64,000 nt of DNA, taken from assembly GCA_009760855.2 (NCBI GenBank), contig WPIO01000035.1:3797501-3861500 (forward strand), given 5' to 3'. Shown one piece after another: positions 57,986-64,000 of the stretch (position 1 is its first letter; each line of letters opens with the position of its first letter). Made by a program: the position numbers and the translations under genes. The notes below the pieces were generated by a model. That model searched no databases, was not told the origin of the DNA, and saw only the letters and a list, made by a program, of their open reading frames with translations. The stretch comes from Cristatella mucedo (lineage: Eukaryota; Bryozoa; Phylactolaemata; Cristatellidae).

Positions 57986-59177
57986 CACGAGAATTATAAG
58001 TTACAACAGAAGAATTTGAATCACCTGGTAACGCGTAATGCACCTTATTACTGTTTCTTCTCAATAACACGTATATATGTCTATTGTTAATTTCATCACG
58101 TCTCATTTACCACTCATAAAAAAATCTTACTCATGAGTAGTAAATATACAGTTATTCTAAATTTATAATACCTATTCAGGAATAGCTTCTGGCCTCTCCT
58201 CATCAGGCTGCTTGCCCGACATAATTGGTGTTAACAACATGTACGTCTATCGTTGTCGGTAGCCGAGGACTATTCATGCCCTGTGGTGGATTACCTATGT
58301 CCTATGCGTCTTTTCAAAATCAAATTATGTCTTCGGTGTAGGAATGAAATGATTTTCAAATCTCAGAGCTTTTTCCATGTGGCCTCTTCAGCTTGGCAGC
58401 CTGTCTTAGAGTAATGCAAATTTCCAAGTTTTTCCCAGCATTCGTAATCACAAGAGGCCTTGTGAGCAAGAGGAGTCTTGGTCGACCAATCTGGAGTGAA
58501 CAATTAAGTGATAATTTACTTTAGAATATTCCAATTTACAAGGCTGCACAGAAAATGCACCTAACAGCGCTTCAGCTGCAGGAATGGCAGTCAGAATTAA
58601 TCGTGTTCTACTTCTGATATCGGTTAAACTGCTGACAGTATCTGTGTATGCATTGAAGCAGCCTGCACAGTCTGAGTATCGAGGCCCAACTTACTTATCA
58701 ATGTCAGCCACACACCAGCACGGACAGAAACTACTGAAAATACCATGTTCACGGTATGATAGTTTTATTGATGAGCTTCACGCTGTATTTGTAATATTTT
58801 CAGGGCGGAGACAAGTGTTTCATATAAAGCTGTTTAACAGCACTTCTTAAAAAGAGTTGGCTTTTTTGCAGTAGTTCAAGGACGATTTATACTCTGTATC
58901 TGATTAGAAGACTAATCATTACACGAGGGCTGCATTCTGACTAGGTCGAACGTTATTCCAGAAATATCGCCTCATTTAAAAGAAGCTGCTATTAAATAGG
59001 CTGCGATTACAAAATAACTAGCAATGCTAACTTCTAAGCGTGGCACATCATCGCAGTCATTTTCAGCTTTAGATTAAAATATGTATAAGGAACGTCAAGA
59101 GTATGCAGTTACTGCTTCAAAAAATTATCTTTCTGCCGGGCTAAAGCTTAAACGTAAGAAACATTAATTTTACCGAC
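57986..59177. other. Caspase intron, no supported exon
   Basis: It lies between the p20 exon and the active-site exon. The phases of these exons join directly, so no exon is required. Short - strand frames at 58384-58500 and 58164-58230 look protein-like but have no supporting splice chain. Confidence 0.45.
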
Positions 59178-59353
59178 CTGAATGAAGAATAGCTTAGGCT
59201 TGCCTATCAAGGCTGGGCAGTCTGTCGCAGAGAAGCGGTCCACAATGTCCTGTATATACTTTTTATCGTTATAGGTGTAGAAAAAATCTTTACCACCGTT
59301 GCTTGAGATAGCGACAACCAGACAGTCTGTTTTCGATGTAATCTCTTTGCAAA
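59178..59353 (-). CDS. Caspase-like exon: p20 core with His position changed
   Basis: The acceptor TTTGGTTTAG (an alternative lies 9 bp on) precedes CKEITSKTDCLVVAISSNGG. Aligned to FVCVLLSHGE, the catalytic His falls on Asn. DKKYIQDIVDRFSATDCPAL and GKPKLFFIQ follow with normal spacing. The donor is CAG|GTCGGT, weaker than consensus, but the Q|A junction is the expected place. Confidence 0.9.
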
Positions 59354-59455
59354 CTAAACCAAAGAAATAAAAAAGTCCTCGTATTAAAGCTGTCTTAAAT
59401 GCAATCAGTTAAATTTAGCTGTACAGCAACTGCACTAATATTTGCTTTGACAAAC

Positions 59456-59566
59456 CTTGCTCCAGTTTACGGTTCAGTTTATCTGTGGTTCAATTTTTTA
59501 TCTTTATAACATAGAATCCGAAGCCACTGAAGAGTTCATAAAGGTGGTTTTCGTCTTGATCAGCAC
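59456..59566 (-). CDS. Caspase-like exon with an in-frame TGA
   Basis: GADQDENHLYELFSGFGFYV matches the GT..D...L...F..LGF.V block of p20. The frame then meets TGA at 59490-59492 (after KIKN) and continues open as TTDKLNRKLEQ to a phase-1 donor (GTTTGT). Phases agree on both sides, so this is a nonsense change rather than a frameshift. A six-A run next to it makes a sequencing or assembly error possible. Confidence 0.85.
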
Positions 59567-59774
59567 CTGTAAGACATTCAGCAGTACATTTCTTTGCTAA
59601 ATTAGTTGACCATTTTTCTTTTGCCAAGGAATAATAGCTTGTTCCGTTTACATTTTCATATTATTTCCTCACTTGAAGATTCAGCTGACAGCCGCCTCGG
59701 AACTAGCTCGAATCAGATGTGGTAAACAGCTCCTTGTGTGATGGGGCACCCCAACCTACTCTAACATGAGAAAC

Positions 59775-60440
59775 ACTAGTAGGCCTACCAGCATGTGCGA
59801 TCAGGCAATTGCAGCTGGTGCAAAACTCTGCAGCTAGGCTTGTCTGTCGTGAGCTTCGCAGTTGCCACATTACCCAACTTCTCGCCGACCTGCACTGGCT
59901 AGCAGTGAAGCAACGGATTGACTTCAAGGTTTTGTCGCTCACTTTTAGGTCCCTTCATTCAATGGCTCCAACCTATCTCTCAGATATACTCCCCCATCAG
60001 GCCAAGCATCGTACCACCCGCTTTTCGGAATCCAACAGTCTGCAAATACCTCGTACAAACCTTAAATCCTTTGGAGACCGTGCATTTAGTTTGTATGCTC
60101 CCAAAGCCTGGAACTCCCTCCCGACCTGCCTCAAAACATCCCTTGACCTGACCACTTAAGAACGCACCTATTTAGGACAGCATTTAGTGGGTCCCTGTGA
60201 TTCCTTCTTAATGTGCTTATGAGTGCTGACATTGTGCATGCTGCTACCAACCATATTTGCATGCTGGCCCTGTGATGTCACCCCTAGCAATATTCTTCAT
60301 TTATTTTTTTTATCAAGCATGATATTACTCACTATTAAATTGCATTTCCTTTGACAGCTAATGTAAAGCGCCTAGAGATAGATTAAGTTCTCTGAGGGCG
60401 CTTTATCAAGTGCATTATTATTATTATTATTATTATTACG
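59775..60440 (+). mobile_element. L2-like family A, 5'-truncated, in caspase intron
   Basis: A nearly open 116-codon frame (59809-60159: HITQLLADLHWLAVKQRIDF, KAWNSLPTCLKTS), the full 3' UTR, the hairpin and a long (ATT)n tail at about 60415-60437. It is one of the youngest-looking copies and is inserted opposite to the host gene between two p20 exons. Confidence 0.9.
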
Positions 60441-61003
60441 TGCTTCATGGCAAGGAAACCTACTTTAGGTCTGTGTGAACATGCAAACCGCAACTTACAC
60501 GACAGTCAGACATAGCTACAGAGTTTTGAGCCAAGTGTTAGCATGTTACTAGCATTAGAGATCTGTGCGATTAGTACATCAACTTGTCACTTGGGGCTCT
60601 ACAATGTGTGATAGCTCGCGATATTTTCATGCATGAAAGTAACAATTTTCCTAATGATTCTTATCTTGAAAGTATACTAACTTGATTTTTGAACAGGAGC
60701 TATGGAATAGTGAAGGGTAATCTTTGTCCGTTTCACTTGCACTAGGCTTAAGCTTTTCCGAACTAAAATGTCAAAGCTAGTTTTATGAGAAGGCTGGTTC
60801 AGCTTTCCGGTTGACATTTATTTTGCTTATAGCTATTAGGCGATCTTTACGTCTCCTAAAATTCAAAATGCTCAATTACCTGCCGAAATGGGAATGTCAG
60901 CAACGCTTTCAAACACAATAGCTAACAGAGCTATCTTGTAGCACTAACGTTGATAGAGCATATTCAACATATTTCAACTCGGATGACTATACTTGATGTT
61001 TAC
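60441..61003. other. Caspase intron, nothing further seen
   Basis: No exon is needed between 61004 and 59566, because the phase-1 ends agree. A 45-bp frame near 60890 on the - strand has splice-like ends but no caspase similarity. Confidence 0.45.
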
Positions 61004-61074
61004 CTTTTCTTTGTTTGAGTTTAGCTTTCTTGAATTCCGAGTAGTTAATTATGATGGCCATGCTCGTCTTGCAA
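61004..61074 (-). CDS. Caspase-like exon: first strand of p20
   Basis: The frame reads CKTSMAIIINYSEFKKAK, matching the RG.ALIIN..F opening of the caspase fold, and ends QRK plus one base before GTAAAC. Two acceptors are possible: TCAG before 61074 (phase 2) or CAAG before 61067 (phase 0). The Arg before Gly-Ala corresponds to the p20 pocket Arg. Confidence 0.8.
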
Positions 61075-61498
61075 CTGATTTCATATCTTTGAGGAGATCT
61101 TCGATCCATACAACAAAGTGCATGCAATGCAGATTTCCTGCTTTAAGAGTTCTTACATTCCTATGAGTATACTGCAACACTAACCTTAGGATTTCTTCAT
61201 AGTTTATTTCTGGTATAGGTCCAGCTGAAGGAGATACGCAACCTGTTATCAGCAGGCAACTTCGATGGAGGTTCTGCACACGTAATGGTAAAAAAGTCTG
61301 CATAGCTTTACATGCATTACGATTCGCTTACAACCACAATATGTGACAACTAAATGTCTTTAAAGTGTTGATGTCGTGCAATCTCTTTAAAGCCTCTGCC
61401 AAAAGCTCTGGATTTCATTTAAACTTGAAGTACAAGTATACAAAAGTAAATATAACATACCGTTTTATCCCAATGGTAAATGGCCTGCATGGTAAGAC

Positions 61499-61589
61499 CC
61501 AGGTACTTGGGACCAGTAAGGTTTGGTCACAGCTCGTGTAGGCGAATCTGTGTCTGCTTCTGGAGCATTATCTTTTCTTTGTGAAACTC
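61499..61589 (-). CDS. Caspase-like upstream linker exon (duplicate b)
   Basis: The acceptor CTGCTGCAG precedes GVSQRKDNAPEADTDSPTR and then TKPYWSQVPG. A phase-2 donor (GTCTTA) would join it to CKTSMAIII of the next exon; GTACCT eight bases upstream (phase 0) is the alternative. The frame runs to a TAA about 30 bp further on. It shares QRK.xAPE with the exon at 61736-61807. Confidence 0.6.
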
Positions 61590-61905
61590 CTGCAGCAGAA
61601 AAAAGGTAAGTGGAATGACACGAGTCGGGCAATCAGCGATCATCGTATCTTAAGGAACATCCAACAAGTATAGCACCAGAAGTGAAAAAAAAATAATGGC
61701 ACGAGCTGTGCAAGGCGCAGATCTGAAAAAAATACCTTTTACTGTTCCATGGACGCCTATAGATATATTGTATGTTTCTGGAGCTTTACCTTTTCTCTGA
61801 GGGGCTTCTACAGCAGAAAATAAGATAAGTGGAGTGACACGAGTCCGACAATAAGCAAGCGTCGTATTTTAAGGAATATCCTACAAGTATAGCACCAGAA
61901 CTTAA
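61558..61905 (-). repeat. Tandem duplication covering an exon of the caspase-like gene
   Basis: 61558-61690 and 61777-61905 align over exon and intron: TCTGGAGC(A/T)TTA, CTTTTCT, CTGCAGCAG or CTACAGCAG, AAGTGGA(A/G)TGACACGAGTC and ACAAGTATAGCACCAGAA. Each unit keeps its own acceptor and an in-phase QRK.xAPE exon. Confidence 0.85.
61736..61807 (-). CDS. Caspase-like upstream linker exon (duplicate a)
   Basis: The acceptor TTCTGCTGTAG precedes a 72-nt exon, APQRKGKAPETYNISIG..., ending in phase 1 at GTATTT, which matches the phase-1 start of duplicate b. It is part of the 61558-61905 tandem duplication. Confidence 0.5.
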
Positions 61906-62428
61906 TAATTTCAAAGCAACAACATAGTATATTGGGAATATTGAGATTTTATAGCTAATCTTAGTTGCTTCCTATTGCTCTCTTCCTTTTTCATGCAAAA
62001 AACTCTTTATATGTGTTATCCATGCCCTGCAGCTCTAAGCTAGCTTGACCGCTGTGAGCCGTAGTTATCAATGTAGCATTTAAGCTGGATTTAGTCTTTT
62101 TAGCTTATTTTCGAAATCACTTAAATTTAGCATTTTAATCATCTGCGACTGTCGTTATGATACCGAGCGAAAAGCTAACACAGTCCAGGAAAGACCCACT
62201 TTAATTTACATGGTTCAGCTTGCACCAATCAAAGGCTTTTTTTTTATTCTAAATTGAATTGTTCGTGGAATCGCGCGCTTATTATTCTATGTCAGAGATC
62301 CTCCCGATGAGACCATTTTACCATCTAAATCTTTTCCAATCAGAATCCGCATTCAAAAAGCTACGATGTGATGTTTGCAGCATCATTTCCAGCTCTATAA
62401 GATATTTTTAATTTTCCTTAAGGCTTAC

Positions 62429-62588
62429 CGCGAACGGCCTTCTGCCACTGTGTATTTAGAAATGAAAATTTCTTCACTTTCGTTGTGGAAATATTGTTGA
62501 GGCCGATGGAACTGATGGGTGCTAGATTGCAAGTAAAGCCTGACTCATGGCATGGTTCCAAAATGCAGCCAAAAATAAGCCCGAGAAC
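62429..62588 (-). CDS. Possible further upstream exon of the caspase-like gene
   Basis: On the - strand AGTCTAG precedes a 160-nt open frame that ends CAGAAGGCCGTTCGCG before a good donor, GTAAGC, in phase 1, which matches the next linker exon. It contains TTKVKKFSFLNTQWQKAVR. No death-fold domain (CARD, DED) can be recognised, so it may be a divergent prodomain or chance. Confidence 0.3.
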
Positions 62589-64000
62589 CTAGACTTAACA
62601 CGACTTCAGCATTCGTTGGCATAATGTAAGAAGACTGTCCTACATCATAAATATATGAACTTTTATAAATGAGATAATGCATATTACGTCTGTTGGATGA
62701 ACTGCATGCAAGTTTTTTGAATTCTTCCATTGACTTCGTTATTAGCGAAAATGTTATGAACAGTGTATTTTGCTTTCTTGCCACTTAGCTGCTCTTGGCC
62801 ACAAAGTTCTCTAACTTATCAATGGTAAAAATTAACTTTGTAGATGCTGAACGATACTTGTGATCCAGCCTGTTACGTGTGTACTCCTTGGCGCTAGCAT
62901 GAAATTCGTTCATGCCAGTTTCAAATCGAGAACCATACAAGTATGAATGAACTGGTAAAATGGTATATTTGTGCATATTATTTGATTGTCGTATTTTAAC
63001 TTTGATGCTCAACATAAAGCGGTTTATCACAATGGAGTTTCATATAGCAGACAATGAAATTGTTATTTATAGTAAACAGTTAATCCAGCTACGAAGCTTT
63101 TAGTTGTATCACGTGTGGTGCAAGGGTCGAGCACCCTCAAAATTACCAGACAAACCCAGAATCCTTTACGGTATTAACAAGATCTTCATTTTCCATTTAG
63201 TCGACAGGCTTTTAATTTGTTTGCATTAGTATATTATTATTAACTCATTTGTTTAGATATTTTATCATTGGAATAGATAGCTGGTTAGAAGGATTAGTTA
63301 ATGAATTTCATTTCAAAGGAAGTTGAAAGCCTGTACCCTGAGGACTTTTAGATAGAGAGCTACGTTGGAGTTAATTGTAGTACCGTCAATTGGTGGGCCG
63401 CCGCCATTTTAACGATAGTTTTTTAGGTATGCAGTCAAGTAACATCCATAGCTGTAGAATAGCTGCTTAATTGTCCTATAAATATAATGTAGACATGCTA
63501 AGCAGTTGTTAAAATCGCATAATCTTGTGTTCTATTTAATTAGAGGTAACTATTGTCATGTCCTTAGTTCCTCAAAGGAATTCGATAAAAGTACATGCTA
63601 AAACGATTGTTAGTGTTTTAAATGATTTCAAAAAGATACGAGACATCAAAAGCACATGCTCAAGATTTGTTATCTAATTGTCCTAAAATCAGCAGTGTTA
63701 CAAGGGGGAATCTCAGACAAAGCATGATGGTGACGTTGTTTCAGAATTCACCTTTACTGATAAAATGTCCTCACTAATGCTGCTGTTATTTAAAAGTCTT
63801 GGGCATATCTCCTACAGGAATAAATCAATTTAAAAATAAGATTGGAATTGTGCTTGTCTAAGACAAATGTTCTCAAAACACGGCTTCAATTTGTTTGGCA
63901 CCAGCTTAGCCTTAGGAACATTTGTGGAAAGATAAACGAAGTATTAACTATTATTAGCCACATGCCCACTTGTCAATGTATACCTTTGCCGCAATCGTAC
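62589..64000. other. No supported feature to the window end
   Basis: A - strand frame at 62785-63030 (ending KLIFTIDKLENFVAKSS) is mildly protein-like but lacks splice support. The caspase-like gene may have its first exons here or beyond the window. Confidence 0.35.

Larger units (their letters stand above)
55216..61589 (-). pseudogene. Caspase-like (peptidase C14A) gene with both catalytic residues replaced
   Basis: Exons read in order on the - strand: 61499-61589, 61004-61074 (or from 61067), 59456-59566, 59178-59353, 55568-55727 and 55216-55445. All junction phases can be matched. They reproduce caspase p20 (MAIIINYSEF, RKGADQDENHLYELFSGFGF, GKPKLFFIQ) and p10 (ADILVAYSAPFG, YRSVEKGSHFI, MLTRV, LPSVVSQLTKDFYF). 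Active caspases cleave after Asp with a His/Cys pair. Here LSHGE is SSNGG (Asn at 59298-59300) and QACRG is QARRG (Arg at 55722-55724, CGT, one transition from TGT). The three pocket residues that bind the substrate Asp remain: Arg (61008-61010), Gln of QARRG and Arg of AYRS (55429-55431). A TGA at 59490-59492 interrupts one exon. It is either a decaying pseudogene or a pseudo-caspase allele with a stop. L2 copies occupy the introns. The 5' end is uncertain and may lie outside the window. Confidence 0.85.

Noticed and set aside
58164-58231. An alternative first exon beginning MSGKQPDEERPEAIPE on the - strand
   Set aside because: It hits a TAG exactly at the only donor, and nothing supports a promoter there.
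58384-58500. Extra exon of the caspase-like gene in the large intron
   Set aside because: Two different frames look equally protein-like, and the flanking exons already join in phase at Q|A.
60875-60930. Mini-exon between p20 exons
   Set aside because: Splice-like ends exist, but the sequence does not resemble the caspase fold and the neighbouring exon phases do not need it.

Overview
The window is nuclear DNA of a metazoan, most likely an invertebrate. It has short exons with GT-AG introns, AATAAA polyadenylation signals, a caspase-family gene, a secreted-peptide gene with a spliced leader exon, many dinucleotide microsatellites, and a heavy load of non-LTR retrotransposons of the CR1/L2 type. 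No ribosomal RNA or protein in the window allows a phylum call. Nothing bacterial or viral was seen.

Left edge (1-1480): a complete small four-exon gene on the + strand. It has a TATA box at the window edge, an untranslated first exon, and an 85-codon secreted precursor: signal peptide, acidic propiece, Lys-Arg site, then a strongly cationic lysine/alanine helical peptide. This is the architecture of linear antimicrobial or membrane-active peptides.

Middle (1.6-54 kb): gene-poor and repeat-rich. One L2-like family (family A) has many copies in both orientations, all sharing a 3' hairpin followed by an (ATT)n tail. The best copy (about 20.29-24.18 kb) carries endonuclease and reverse transcriptase domains but is killed by two stops and a nested antisense copy. 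A second, distinct family (B) has five copies. Also present are tRNA-derived SINE-like heads, a perfect 115-bp inverted repeat around an AT microsatellite (31.5-31.9 kb), an unclassified diverged dispersed repeat (43-50 kb), a degenerate ~170-bp quasi-tandem array (44.4-45.9 kb), and a possible LTR fragment (51.3 kb). Apart from weak exon candidates near 15.5 and 19 kb, no host gene was recognised here.

Right part (55.2-61.6 kb, perhaps to 62.6 kb or beyond the window): a caspase-like gene on the - strand. The exons fit in phase and reproduce the p20 and p10 subunits. Both catalytic residues are replaced (His to Asn, Cys to Arg), while the three residues that form the substrate Asp pocket are kept. 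One exon carries an in-frame TGA, and an upstream linker exon is tandemly duplicated. L2 copies sit in its introns. The two host loci lie about 54 kb apart with no sign of co-regulation. The dead caspase and the peptide gene are the items most worth following up.
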